From Clostridium facile (GTDB taxonomy: Bacteria; Bacillota; Clostridia; Oscillospirales; Ruminococcaceae): 64,000 nt of DNA. The stretch covers positions 2,046,001-2,110,000 of the forward strand of contig NZ_JACOQK010000001.1 of NCBI RefSeq assembly GCF_014297275.1. The letters are read 5' to 3'. The notes under the pieces were generated by a model. That model was given only the letters and a program-made list of their open reading frames with translations. It was not told where the DNA came from and searched no databases. The translations under genes were made by a program, and so were the position numbers. Each line of letters starts with the position of its first letter. The stretch's first letter is position 1. Shown here one piece after another: positions 55,569-64,000 of this stretch.

Positions 55569-56428
55569 GCAAATTATTAAAACATGAATTCCACGCAACT
55601 GGAAAAATACTCCCTATTAGCTATTTAGGGGTTGTCGTATTGTTTTTGGTAGGCTGGATGTTTAAGTTGATTTTTAAAAATATCCTTGCAGCCACGATTA
55701 TTCCAATTATCCTATTGGTATTAGGTACTATCTTTTTGTTTATCTTCACATATGTTGTGATTATCATGCGGTTTTATCGCAGTATGTATGGGCGGGAAGG
55801 TTATCTTACCCAGACTCTTCCAGTATCCAAAAGCGCATTACTTTCTAGCAGGATTATTGTATTTGTCACCTGGTTAATCGCAACCACAATCGTTGTACTA
55901 TTCGCATGTGCTGGAATTGCATTTTTGGCATTAGATGCGGATCCGAAACAATTTTTTGAAATCATTAAAACATTATACGGCACAAGTCCAACCATGTTCC
56001 TCTATTTATTAATCGCTATGATAGCTTCTACTTTGCTATTTGCTTTTGAAGTATTCTTTTCCATCTCTTTGGCGAACACTTCAAAATTTCTAAAAAACAA
56101 TATTGCTTTTTCTGTCGTATTTTTGTTGATTACCTATATTATTGTAGAATTGTTTGGTGTTGTCGCAATGCTGTTTATTCCCCTTACCATTGTCATTGAC
56201 CCAATCACTGGAGGTGCCACATGGTCTACCCACACCATGTTTGAAGAAATGAAAAATGCTATTGTGGAGGGAATCAATAGCGCTACCGCTGACCCAGGTG
56301 CGACAACTACTATTTCTACTACTACAAATGCAATTGGTGTAGGAAGTATCTTCACCTCTATCCTCTTTATCATTGTGCTATTTTTCCTCACCAAGTATTT
56401 GATGAAACACAAAATCAACGTAAAATAA
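55562..56428 (+). CDS. ABC-2-type transporter permease
   Basis: 288 residues with six predicted transmembrane helices (for example YLGVVVLFLVGWMFKLIF and FLYLLIAMIASTLLFAFEVF). An extracellular or inter-helix stretch of about 40 residues before the last helix is rich in Thr, Ala and Ser. Third gene of the GntR-ABC operon, overlapping the ATPase gene; the terminator follows 20 bases later. Confidence 0.88.
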   Translation: MLGKLLKHEFHATGKILPISYLGVVVLFLVGWMFKLIFKNILAATIIPIILLVLGTIFLFIFTYVVIIMRFYRSMYGREGYLTQTLPVSKSALLSSRIIVFVTWLIATTIVVLFACAGIAFLALDADPKQFFEIIKTLYGTSPTMFLYLLIAMIASTLLFAFEVFFSISLANTSKFLKNNIAFSVVFLLITYIIVELFGVVAMLFIPLTIVIDPITGGATWSTHTMFEEMKNAIVEGINSATADPGATTTISTTTNAIGVGSIFTSILFIIVLFFLTKYLMKHKINVK

Positions 56429-56448
56429 AGATAACCCATTCAATGGCA

Positions 56449-56486
56449 TAAGTGCTGTAGATGATCTACAGCACTTATGTTTTTTG
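56449..56486 (+). terminator. Terminator of the GntR-ABC operon
   Basis: ATAAGTGCTGTAGAT (56449-56463) pairs with ATCTACAGCACTTAT (56465-56479), nearly continuous, then TGTTTTTTG. Confidence 0.88.
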
Positions 56487-56699
56487 TTTTAAGCAATTAT
56501 CTTTATTTTCACAATTATCCTGCCAAGATAGGATGTTTCTTACAATCAAATTATAAAACATTTATGAATTTTGACAAAATAAAACTTAATTCATTGATTC
56601 AGCTCTTTGTTTTTGTTATGATAGTAAATATGGCTTATTTCGCCAAAAATAAAGAATGCCCTAACAAACAAAAATTATAATAATTGTGAGGTATCAAGA

Positions 56700-58025
56700 A
56701 TGAAACAAAATCAATGGGCCAGCCGGTTGGGCTTTGTGCTTGCAACAGCAGGCGCGGCAATCGGTTTAGGAAACCTATGGAAGTTTCCTTATTTAATGGG
56801 AAGTAATGGGGGATTTTTCTTCCTGATCGCTTATTTAGTGTTTATTGTTATTTTAGGCTTACCAGTGATGATGCTGGAAATGAGCCTTGGCCGTTATACT
56901 GGAAAAAACCCTGTAGCAAGCTATCGACAAATCCATCCAAAAGCAGGCATTGTAGGTGTATTCGGCGTGCTTTCTGCGATGATGATTCTAAGCTATTACA
57001 GCGTCATTGGTGGCTGGATTATCAAATATGTTATCAGTTATGTTACCACATTTCAGGCGCCAGCGGATTTTGCTGCTTTTACCAGCAATGGTCCAGAAAC
57101 AACCCTGTGGCACTTTGTATTTATGGCAATTACAGTACTGATTTGTCTAAAAGGGGTTAGTGGCATTGAAAAAGCAAGTAAATTTATGATGCCCACCTTG
57201 TTTATTCTATTATTAGTTGTAATTGTGAGAAATGTTACCCTGCCAAATGCTGGGGAAGGATTAAAATTTATTTTTACCCCATCTGAATCAAGTTTTTCCT
57301 TATCTTCTATCAGCACAGCACTGGGGCAGGTTTTTTATTCCCTTAGCCTTTGTATGGGGATTACCATTACCTACGGAAGTTACCTAAAAAAAGGAGAAAA
57401 TATCCCAAGAAGCTGTGGTCATGTTGCCATTATGGATACTACTATTGCTGTATTGGCTGGTATTGCAATTTTCCCTGCGGTGTTCTCGTTTGGTCTAGAA
57501 CCTGGCCAAGGTCCAAGTCTGATTTTTGGAACATTGCCAAAGGTATTCTCTGAAATTGCTGGTGGTTCCATCTTTGCGATCCTTTTCTTCGCACTAGTAC
57601 TATTTGCTGCTGTAACCAGCGCAATCGCTCTGCTAGAAGTTGTTGTTTCTTTTGTAGTGGGAAGCATGGGCTGGAGCCGTAAAAAAGCTGTACTATTAGT
57701 AGGTGGGCTTATTTTCTTACTGGGTATCCCAAGTTGCCTCTCTTTTGGTCCTTTGGCTGATGTTACATTAGCTGGCTATACTTTCTTTGATTTGGTTGGG
57801 TTGTTAACGGATAACTTCCTGTTACCAATCGGCGGAATTTTAATGTGCTGGTTTGTAGGCTGGAAGTGGAATCCCAATATCCTGGTAGACGAAATCAAGG
57901 ATGGTTGTCCTGGATTTAAACTGCAAAAAGTTTGGGTATTATGTATCCGGTTTTTAACCCCTATTTTAGTTTTAATTGTAACCATTAGTGGATTTATAAA
58001 TATTTATCAAACAATTGTTGGATAA
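56700..58025 (+). CDS. Sodium-dependent transporter (NSS/SNF family)
   Basis: 441 residues with eleven or twelve helices. The family signature is in the first helix: GFVLATAGAAIGLGNLWKFP, where sodium and substrate bind. Further conserved parts are GKNPVASYRQIHPKAGIVG and SLCMGITITYGSYL. Bacterial relatives (LeuT, TnaT, MhsT) move amino acids with Na+. Substrate not predictable. GAGGTATCAAGA precedes the ATG; it is a single-gene unit with a strong terminator. Confidence 0.94.
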   Translation: MKQNQWASRLGFVLATAGAAIGLGNLWKFPYLMGSNGGFFFLIAYLVFIVILGLPVMMLEMSLGRYTGKNPVASYRQIHPKAGIVGVFGVLSAMMILSYYSVIGGWIIKYVISYVTTFQAPADFAAFTSNGPETTLWHFVFMAITVLICLKGVSGIEKASKFMMPTLFILLLVVIVRNVTLPNAGEGLKFIFTPSESSFSLSSISTALGQVFYSLSLCMGITITYGSYLKKGENIPRSCGHVAIMDTTIAVLAGIAIFPAVFSFGLEPGQGPSLIFGTLPKVFSEIAGGSIFAILFFALVLFAAVTSAIALLEVVVSFVVGSMGWSRKKAVLLVGGLIFLLGIPSCLSFGPLADVTLAGYTFFDLVGLLTDNFLLPIGGILMCWFVGWKWNPNILVDEIKDGCPGFKLQKVWVLCIRFLTPILVLIVTISGFINIYQTIVG

Positions 58026-58026
58026 G

Positions 58027-58067
58027 AAAAAACTGTGGGTTTATTTTTCATTACCCACAGTTTTTTT
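58027..58067 (+). terminator. Terminator of the NSS transporter gene
   Basis: AAAAAACTGTGGGT (58027-58040) pairs with ACCCACAG and seven T (58053-58067). Confidence 0.9.
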
Positions 58068-58670
58068 GTACAATTAACAATTATATACGCCTTTTCTTCC
58101 TTGTTGTCACAAAATAGGCTCTAATCTTTTTTATTTTGACAAATCATCAATGTCAATTTACCCATATTATTACAAACTAATTCTTTTTGCTTCCCATATA
58201 TATTTTGGGAAAATTGAAATTTTTCCAAAAATAATAGTACAAAAGCACTTGACAAACATCATAACAACTTCTTTGGATGGAACGATTCTTTCTAATACGA
58301 CATTTTCCGTCATTTCTGTAGAAATTTTTCCAGTTTATTTTTAGTAAATATGTCGAAAAAGAAAGCTATTCGTATTTTCTAGTTGTATCATAGATTGGGA
58401 ACTGATATAATAATAGTATCCATAATATGGAATATTTATGGTTTCCCTCTTAATTCCTGAAAAAAAGATAAATTTACTATTTGATGATTCGGAAATAAAA
58501 AAACTAATTTGTTAAATATTGACAATTAAGTTTTGCCGAATCAAGATGATAATGATATAATCTACAAGTTTTTCTTTTTTTAGGAAATTTTTCCAATAAG
58601 CTATTGCATCATATTACAAATTATGGTAATCTATGTTTGTAAGATTTTTCACCTTATAGGAGGATAGCAT
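58068..58670. other. Intergenic region upstream of spo0A
   Basis: About 600 AT-rich bases with no credible gene. A Spo0A-box-like ATGTCGAA lies at 58350-58357. A TTGACA (58519-58524) has no properly spaced -10; TATAAT at 58556-58561 is 31 bases away, so the actual promoter, vegetative or sigma-H, was not resolved. Confidence 0.4.
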
Positions 58671-59447
58671 ATGAATCAGCAGATAAAAGTTTTAATTGGT
58701 GACGATACAGCAAACTTTGGCATATTGTTTCGTAAAGTGTTAGAAGGTAGAGGTTTTCAAACTATCTTGACATCAAAAGATGGCGGAGAAATTATGTCAA
58801 AGATTGAACTGGAACATCCAGATGTTGTTGTAATGGATTCCTTTATGGCAAAAATGGATGCAATTAGCGTAATGAAAACGGTAAACCAACGTCAACTTCC
58901 AAAACCAATCTTTATTGTCATGACAGCTTACGACAACGAGTTTTTGGAAAAAGAGTTAATGAGGAACGGTGCAGCTTATTGTGTCTTAAAACCATTTGAG
59001 ATGGATATGGTCGCATCTATTATTGAGGATTTTTGTTCTCATAAAAATGATACTCCTCACTCTATCCACTCTGACCCAACCGAAAAAGATATTGAAGTTA
59101 TGGTAACACAGGTAATCCACCAGATTGGTGTACCTGCACATATTAAAGGATACCATTACTTAAGATCTTCTATCATGCACTGCATCGAAGATTCCGATAT
59201 GATTAACGCGGTAACAAAAGTATTGTATCCAACCGTTGCAAAAGAATTCGATACCACTTCTTCCCGTGTAGAACGTGCAATCCGTCACGCAATCGAAGTT
59301 GCTTGGGACCGTGGAGATGTGGATACTTTAAATTCCTATTTTGGCTATACGATCCACAATGGCAGAGGGAAACCAACTAACTCTGAATTTATCGCAATGA
59401 TTGCGGACAAGTTGCGTTTGCAAATGAAAAAAGAACACACCGCTTAA
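58671..59447 (+). CDS. spo0A: Stage 0 sporulation response regulator Spo0A
   Basis: 258 residues. Receiver domain: acidic pair Asp11-Asp12, phospho-acceptor Asp56 in VVVMDSFMAKMD, switch Thr85 and Lys107 (VLKPFEM). The Spo0A-specific C-terminal DNA-binding domain contains SRVERAIRHAIEVAWDRGD, the family hallmark, and ENDS near NSEFIAMIADKLRLQMK. It is the master switch for sporulation, binding TGTCGAA boxes. TAGGAGG precedes the ATG. It is convergent with the ABC-F gene. Confidence 0.98.
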   Translation: MNQQIKVLIGDDTANFGILFRKVLEGRGFQTILTSKDGGEIMSKIELEHPDVVVMDSFMAKMDAISVMKTVNQRQLPKPIFIVMTAYDNEFLEKELMRNGAAYCVLKPFEMDMVASIIEDFCSHKNDTPHSIHSDPTEKDIEVMVTQVIHQIGVPAHIKGYHYLRSSIMHCIEDSDMINAVTKVLYPTVAKEFDTTSSRVERAIRHAIEVAWDRGDVDTLNSYFGYTIHNGRGKPTNSEFIAMIADKLRLQMKKEHTA

Positions 59448-59479
59448 ATGTAATGATTGCCTTTTTATTAAAATGATAA

Positions 59480-59490
59480 TTGTCGAACAA
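59480..59490 (+). promoter_or_regulatory. Perfect Spo0A-box sequence
   Basis: TTGTCGAACAA, a partly palindromic match to the 0A-box core TTGTCGAA, lies between spo0A and its convergent neighbour, beside the terminator. Its use at a 3' position is unexplained and may be chance. Confidence 0.4.
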
Positions 59491-59520
59491 ACAGGGTACC
59501 CCTTGTAAGGGGTACCCTGT
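59491..59520. terminator. Bidirectional terminator of spo0A and the ABC-F gene
   Basis: ACAGGGTACCCCTT (59491-59504) pairs with AAGGGGTACCCTGT (59507-59520), 14 bp with a two-base centre. No T tract of normal length follows. Confidence 0.75.
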
Positions 59521-59554
59521 TATTGTATTGAAAGCACTAGCAATACCTATTCGG

Positions 59555-61156
59555 TTAAGCCTCTAAACTTTCTTTATATTCCAAATATTCATCATAAGTG
59601 GATAAGCGGTCGATTAGCTTCCCTTCTGGCGTAACCTCGATAATGCGGTTCGCAATTGTCTGGATAAACTGATGGTCATAAGAAGCAAACAAAATGACCC
59701 CTTTAAAGTCAATCAACCCGTTATTGACAGCGGTAATAGATTCCAGATCTAAATGGTTCGTTGGCTGGTCTAATACCAACACATTGGAGTGAAACATCAT
59801 CATACGGGAAAGCATACAGCGGACTTTCTCCCCACCGGATAAAACATTAACTGGTTTGTAAACGTCATCTCCAGAAAACAACATTTTCCCTAAAAAACTA
59901 CGCAAATAGGTTTCTGTATCATCGGTGGAATATTGTTTTAACCAATTTAATAGGCTATCCTCACAGCCATCAAAATAACTATTATTATCCTTTGGAAAAT
60001 AGGATTGGGTTGTTGTCCCACCCCATTTATATCTTCCCTGGTCTGCGTCCAATTCTCCCATTAGGATTTGAAACAGCGCTGTAATCGCCAGCTCATTTTC
60101 TCCAACAAATGCGACTTTGTCCCCTTTATTTAAGCGGAATGAAATATTGTCCAACAGCAACTGTCCATCCATAGTTTTGGATAAGCCTTCTACTTCCAGG
60201 ATTTCCTTTCCTGGTTCCCGCTCCATCTCAAACCCAACATAAGGGTATCGGCGGGAGGAAGCTGGCATTTCTTCCACGGCCAGTTTTTCCAGCAGTTTAC
60301 GGCGGGAAGTCGCCTGCTTGGATTTGGACTTATTAGCGGAAAAGCGCTGGATAAAGTTTTGCAGTTCTTTGATTTTGTCCTCTTTTTTCTTATTCTGGTC
60401 TTTGATCATCCGCTGCATCAGTTGGCTGGATTCATACCAAAAGTCATAGTTCCCCACATAAATTTTAATTTGGGTATAATCTACATCCACAATATGGGTG
60501 CATACATTGTTTAAAAAATGACGGTCATGAGATACCACAATTACAGTGCCTTCATAATCCATCAAAAAGTCCTCCAGCCATTGGATGGATTCCACATCCA
60601 AGTGGTTGGTAGGCTCGTCCAGCAGGATAATATCCGGCTGGCCAAATAATGCCCGCGCCAACAGGATTTTTACTTTCTCCTTATCCCCCAAGCTTCCCAT
60701 CTGTTCATAGAGCAGGTCAGTACTCAGACGCAATCCTTGCAGGATTTTTCCCGCATCCGTTTCCGCATCCCATCCGTTCAGTTCTGCAAATTCTGCTTCC
60801 AGTTCAGCAGCCAAATCCCCATCTTCTTCACTGAAATCCTCTTTGGCATACAAAGCATCTTTTTGCTGCATCACTTCGTATAAACGTGGATTCCCCTGAA
60901 TAATCGTATCTAGCACAGAGAATTCATCATACGCAAAATGGTCCTGTTTTAACACAGACATTCTGGTATTCTTTTGAATGGAAACCTCACCGGTAGAAGG
61001 CTCCAAATCGCCGGATAAAATACGCAAAAAGGTAGATTTTCCGGCGCCATTCGCCCCAATTACCCCATAGCAGTTCCCTGCCGCGAACTTTAAATCCACA
61101 TGGGAAAATAAATTTTGCCCATCAAAATTAATACTAACATTGGATACAGTAATCAT
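59555..61156 (-). CDS. ABC-F family ATPase (YbiT/YkpA type) with one degenerate ATP site
   Basis: 533 residues from the ATG at 61156 (AAAGGAATTCAAT upstream); an extension to 61285 is not believed. Two ABC domains are joined by a linker of about 80 residues, without membrane helices, so it is a ribosome-associated ABC-F protein. Domain 1 has a good Walker A GANGAGKST but a degraded signature SLGDKEKV. Domain 2 has a degraded Walker A GENELAITAL (no Lys) but a good signature LSGGEKV. The two ATP sites in the folded protein would therefore be one normal and one dead. CTHIVDVDYTQIKIYVGNYD supports the YbiT group. Drug-resistance function is not implied. Confidence 0.92.
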   Translation of the reverse strand: MITVSNVSINFDGQNLFSHVDLKFAAGNCYGVIGANGAGKSTFLRILSGDLEPSTGEVSIQKNTRMSVLKQDHFAYDEFSVLDTIIQGNPRLYEVMQQKDALYAKEDFSEEDGDLAAELEAEFAELNGWDAETDAGKILQGLRLSTDLLYEQMGSLGDKEKVKILLARALFGQPDIILLDEPTNHLDVESIQWLEDFLMDYEGTVIVVSHDRHFLNNVCTHIVDVDYTQIKIYVGNYDFWYESSQLMQRMIKDQNKKKEDKIKELQNFIQRFSANKSKSKQATSRRKLLEKLAVEEMPASSRRYPYVGFEMEREPGKEILEVEGLSKTMDGQLLLDNISFRLNKGDKVAFVGENELAITALFQILMGELDADQGRYKWGGTTTQSYFPKDNNSYFDGCEDSLLNWLKQYSTDDTETYLRSFLGKMLFSGDDVYKPVNVLSGGEKVRCMLSRMMMFHSNVLVLDQPTNHLDLESITAVNNGLIDFKGVILFASYDHQFIQTIANRIIEVTPEGKLIDRLSTYDEYLEYKESLEA

Positions 61157-61353
61157 ATTGAATTCCTTTCTTTTTTCTATCGAAAACAGTATTAGAATAA
61201 TCCATTGATAAACAGGGTCTATTGTAACATAAAATAAACTTGTTTTCCAGAGCAATACTGGAAAAAGAATAGAAACATTGTACAATCAGTTTTATTTCTA
61301 TTTGTACAACTTAACTATTTTAATAGGATTATTAGATTTTTTGCCAATATACA

Positions 61354-61390
61354 TTGACAGACGAGGTATTATATGATTTAATGTATAATA
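61354..61390 (+). promoter_or_regulatory. Promoter and dyad operator of the PadR operon
   Basis: TTGACA (61354-61359), 17 bases, TTTAAT (61377-61382); an alternative TGTATAATA follows. A dyad TATTATA (61367-61373), ten bases, TATAATA (61384-61390) covers the -10 and is a likely PadR site. Confidence 0.6.
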
Positions 61391-61408
61391 GAAAAAGGAG
61401 GTACGGTC

Positions 61409-61771
61409 ATGTCAATTGCATCTGATTTAATCCGAGGCCATACAGATACTATCATTCTGGCCCACCTCTTAAAAGAAGATAGTTATGGTTATCGGATCAA
61501 CAAAGAAATCCAACGCAAAACAGCAAACCAATATGAACTAAAAGAAGCTACATTGTATACTGCTTTCCGCCGTCTGGAGGATGCTGGTTACATCTGTTCC
61601 TATTGGGGGAATGAAACTACTGGAGCAAGGCGGAGATACTATACTATTACGCCAGAAGGTAAGCAGGCTTATTACAGGCTAAAAGAAGAGTGGAATCATT
61701 CTAAAAAACTAATTGACCTATTAATAGAAAACGAAGAAAGTGAGGGGAAGTCATCATGGAAAACAAATTAA
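61409..61771 (+). CDS. PadR-family transcriptional regulator
   Basis: 120 residues. The PadR winged helix has TIILAHLLKEDSYGYRINKE, EATLYTAFRRLEDAGYI and GARRRYYTITPEGKQAYYRL, followed by a helical dimerisation tail. A strong AAAGGAGG precedes the ATG. First gene of a three-gene operon; the HAAS-domain gene starts inside its 3' end. PadR proteins usually repress their own operon. Confidence 0.93.
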   Translation: MSIASDLIRGHTDTIILAHLLKEDSYGYRINKEIQRKTANQYELKEATLYTAFRRLEDAGYICSYWGNETTGARRRYYTITPEGKQAYYRLKEEWNHSKKLIDLLIENEESEGKSSWKTN

Positions 61772-62412
61772 GGGCATATATGGAAGAACTATTTTCTGAA
61801 GTAACTCCAACCAAACAAGCAGTTGAACTAAAAGAGGAAATCCTGCAAAATTTAATGGATAAATATCACGATTTGCTGGCAGAAGGCAAATCTCCAGAAG
61901 CCGCCTATAATATCGCGGTTGCCAGTATTGGGGATACAGATGAACTCCTTTCCACATTAAAACAGGGGACGCAAACTTTTTCCCAAGAGCAACTGGAAAA
62001 TCGACGTAAAAAATCCGCTATCCTAATTTCCATATCCGTTATGTTATATATTCTCAGTGTAATCCCTGTTATTTTATTTGAACAATTTGGATATGAAATA
62101 ATTGGTGTTAGCTTAATGTTTATCATGGTGGCAATTGCGACAGGTCTCATTATTTATAATGCCATGACAAAACCCAAATATCTCAAAAAAGATGATAGCA
62201 TGGTAGAAGAATTCAAAGAGTGGAAAACCAACCAATATAGCCCAAACCGTTCTGCGATGAAGGCAATTAACAGCGCAATCTGGTCAATAACAGTAGTGAT
62301 TTATATGATAATCAGCTTTACCACATTTGCCTGGCATATTACATGGGTTCTCTTTTTAATCGCTGCTGCTGTACAAGGAGTAGTAAAGGCCGTGTTTGAA
62401 TTAAGGAGGTAG
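61756..62412 (+). CDS. HAAS-domain membrane protein
   Basis: 218 residues. The N-terminal HAAS (permease prefix 1) helical domain (about 1-70: LFSEVTPTKQAVELKEEILQ, AASIGDTDEL-type end) is followed by three or four transmembrane helices (ILISISVMLYILSVIPVILF; LMFIMVAIATGLIIYNAM; later SITVVIYMIISFTTFAW). It overlaps PadR by 16 bases. PadR-HAAS-DUF4097 is a recurrent Firmicutes operon thought to act at the envelope; the exact mechanism is not known. Confidence 0.85.
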   Translation: MENKLRAYMEELFSEVTPTKQAVELKEEILQNLMDKYHDLLAEGKSPEAAYNIAVASIGDTDELLSTLKQGTQTFSQEQLENRRKKSAILISISVMLYILSVIPVILFEQFGYEIIGVSLMFIMVAIATGLIIYNAMTKPKYLKKDDSMVEEFKEWKTNQYSPNRSAMKAINSAIWSITVVIYMIISFTTFAWHITWVLFLIAAAVQGVVKAVFELRR

Positions 62413-62416
62413 TACA

Positions 62417-63367
62417 ATGGGTCAACAAAAAAACACCTCAGCTATCATCCGGATTGTAGCCTATTCTTGCACAGCTATTATACTAATTGTAATATTAGTC
62501 CTCAGCTTGTTTGGAAGAATCCCATTTGTTCCAGGCGTGAATTGGAATTTCGGTGGAAATTACGCCAATTCGGAACAGTATCAGATTGGTTCCAATGAAC
62601 TAACACTAACTGACATGACAGAATTGGAGGTAAACTGGATGGATGGCACTATTACCATTCTTCCTTACGATGGAACAACTGTACAGTTTTCCGAGACTAA
62701 TGCCCAGAATTTAGCCCCAAAGGATCAATTACACTATTTATACAAAGATGGAAAATTAACCATACAATATAAGGGGGCTAAACATTTCCCATTCCTGTTT
62801 GGCAGTATCAATGGAAAAGGAAAAAGCCTGGAAATTAAGCTCCCCAAAAGCATTGCGGAACATCTAAACGAATGCAGTATAGATAGTGTATCCTCCAAAA
62901 TTGACATTTCGGGGATCCGAACAGAAAAAATCTTGTTGAATACTACTTCTGGGGATTCAAAATTGAGAGAATGCGCAACAGGTGCCCTATCTGCAGATTC
63001 TGTCAGTGGAAGTATACAAGGGGAACAAGTGGTAGTAAATGAAAAAATGGATGTAGATACCACGAGCGGAAACGTTATCCTTTCTGGTTCTATACGAGAT
63101 GTTGAATTTGATAGTGTTTCAGGAGAGTTAAACCTCACTTCCCAAGTGTGTCCTGATCAAATTACAACAGATACTGTTAGTGGAAAAGTTACTGTTTCCA
63201 TTCCGGAAAATGATGGTTTCTGCTATTACAAAGATACAGTGAGTGGTAAACTACAATGTGATTTTTCTGTTACCCAGGAAGAGGATAAAGGCAACTATAA
63301 AAATGGAAAGTCTGAATTTTCATTTAATTCCTTAAGCGGAGATATTACAATTAAAAAAGTCGGATAG
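62417..63367 (+). CDS. DUF4097-family beta-strand-repeat protein
   Basis: 316 residues. One N-terminal transmembrane helix (about 10-32, VAYSCTAIILIVILVLSLFG) and an extracytoplasmic right-handed beta-repeat domain with repeated TTSGDSKL, DSVSGSIQG, TTSGNVIL and DSVSGELNL units, typical of DUF4097 adhesin-like proteins. It is the last gene of the PadR operon. Length is normal. Function unknown; the family often accompanies envelope-stress regulators. Confidence 0.88.
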   Translation: MGQQKNTSAIIRIVAYSCTAIILIVILVLSLFGRIPFVPGVNWNFGGNYANSEQYQIGSNELTLTDMTELEVNWMDGTITILPYDGTTVQFSETNAQNLAPKDQLHYLYKDGKLTIQYKGAKHFPFLFGSINGKGKSLEIKLPKSIAEHLNECSIDSVSSKIDISGIRTEKILLNTTSGDSKLRECATGALSADSVSGSIQGEQVVVNEKMDVDTTSGNVILSGSIRDVEFDSVSGELNLTSQVCPDQITTDTVSGKVTVSIPENDGFCYYKDTVSGKLQCDFSVTQEEDKGNYKNGKSEFSFNSLSGDITIKKVG

Positions 63368-63651
63368 AAAGAGAGATTTTATATCTAGTATGTTTTCGCC
63401 TTGAATAAGGGATAATGTATAAACAAGTTCACATATCAACATGATGTATGATGGCGGTTTCAAAATAGAAAAACTGGCTTTTTAGGGAACATCCTATGAA
63501 AGAATCAGTAATTTTTTCACTCAGCAATCTATCATAACAGCTAGCAAATATGTTTTATGTTGTATTACATGTTCAACAATAAGCTTTTTCCACTTTTTCA
63601 ATATCTTATCCACTATTTCTCTTAGAAACCCTATAGAAAAAGCGAATCACA
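63368..63651. other. Intergenic region between convergent genes
   Basis: AT-rich. No gene and no clear terminator for the PadR operon were recognised. Confidence 0.4.
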
Positions 63652-63688
63652 ATGAAAATGGCAGATTCTTAATCGAATCTGCCATTTT
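63652..63688 (-). terminator. Terminator of the ABC exporter gene
   Basis: AAAATGGCAGATTC (63655-63668) pairs with GAATCTGCCATTTT (63675-63688), 14 bp with a six-base loop. Confidence 0.85.
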
Positions 63689-63692
63689 ATCA

Positions 63693-64000
63693 TTACGCGC
63701 TTACTTCGGATGTTTTATCGAACTGAGAGTTATACAGGTTTTCATAGAAACCATGCTGTGCCATTAATTCTTCATGGTTCCCCTGTTCAATAATATCTCC
63801 GTCTTTCATGACCAAAATCATATCTGCATCCCGTATGGTAGACAAACGATGGGCAATGACAAAGCTGGTCCTGCCTTTCATCAGGTTATCCATTGCCTTT
63901 TGAATTTGTACCTCTGTACGGGTATCAACCGAGCTGGTCGCTTCGTCCAAAATCAAGATTTTTGGGTCCGCTAATATGGCTCGGGCAATGGTCAACAACT
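63693..64000 (-). CDS. ABC exporter (transmembrane plus ATPase), C-terminal part only
   Basis: The last 102 or so residues of a minus-strand gene that starts beyond the window. It has the Walker B ILILDEATSSVD, the H-loop VIAHRLSTIRDADMI, and the usual GDIIEQGNHEELMAQHGFYE ending of MsbA/MdlB-type exporters. The upstream signature LTIARA is partly visible. The frame runs off the end, so a start codon is not assigned. Substrate unknown. Confidence 0.9.
   Translation of the reverse strand, partial: LLTIARAILADPKILILDEATSSVDTRTEVQIQKAMDNLMKGRTSFVIAHRLSTIRDADMILVMKDGDIIEQGNHEELMAQHGFYENLYNSQFDKTSEVSA

Noticed and set aside
61157..61285. N-terminal extension of the ABC-F frame
   Set aside because: The added residues are hydrophobic and unlike the family; the ATG at 61156 has a good ribosome site and a family-like start.
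1..64000. CRISPR arrays, insertion sequences, prophage or integrase genes
   Set aside because: No regularly spaced repeats, no transposase or integrase motifs and no phage structural genes were seen.

Overview
The window comes from a low-GC, Gram-positive, spore-forming Clostridia chromosome, probably a gut-associated Oscillospirales/Ruminococcaceae-type organism (inference). Evidence: spo0A and spoVS, the yloU-yloV-recG and ymdB-spoVS gene orders familiar from Firmicutes, T-box leaders on pheST and thrS, AGGAGG ribosome sites, frequent TTG/GTG starts, sortase-type wall anchors with FIVAR repeats, and AT-rich intergenic DNA. No phage, insertion sequence or CRISPR array was seen.

Layout. 0-7 kb: topoisomerase IV (parE-parC, minus; parC cut by the window edge) and a UvrD-type helicase with a DnaQ-type exonuclease inserted in it. 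7.5 kb: tRNA-Leu(UAA). 7.8-10.5 kb: a minus-strand operon of esterase, polyprenyl-type glycosyltransferase and a membrane protein, preceded by a highly structured, probably non-coding RNA region (about 10.66-10.96 kb). 11.3-16 kb: a small PH-like membrane protein, a MATE pump with an EamA transporter, a Vat/CatB-type acetyltransferase and an unknown protein. 16.2-20 kb: guaA followed by a small SRA-like protein, and a class B penicillin-binding protein.

20.5-45.6 kb is the most distinctive part: three large secreted, wall-anchored alpha-L-rhamnosidase-type enzymes (two GH106-like, one GH78), each beside its own AraC-family regulator. They are interleaved with pheST, luxS, an M23 peptidase and a YbjQ-like protein. 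The first GH106 enzyme and the GH78 enzyme share an almost identical C-terminal cassette of three FIVAR repeats and a KTGD tail without the usual LP, while the third carries a normal LPSTG signal. A 14-bp direct repeat with a 22-bp period lies before the GH78 gene and looks like an AraC-type operator. The inferred job of the locus is inducible removal of rhamnose from plant or host glycans at the cell surface.

46-64 kb: thrS with its T-box, recG-yloV-yloU, spoVS-ymdB, a self-regulated GntR/ABC transporter operon with a large palindromic operator, a sodium-dependent transporter, spo0A, an ABC-F protein with one normal and one degenerate ATP site, a PadR-HAAS-DUF4097 operon, and the 3' end of an ABC exporter.

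All assignments were made by reading the sequence. No database or structure prediction was run.
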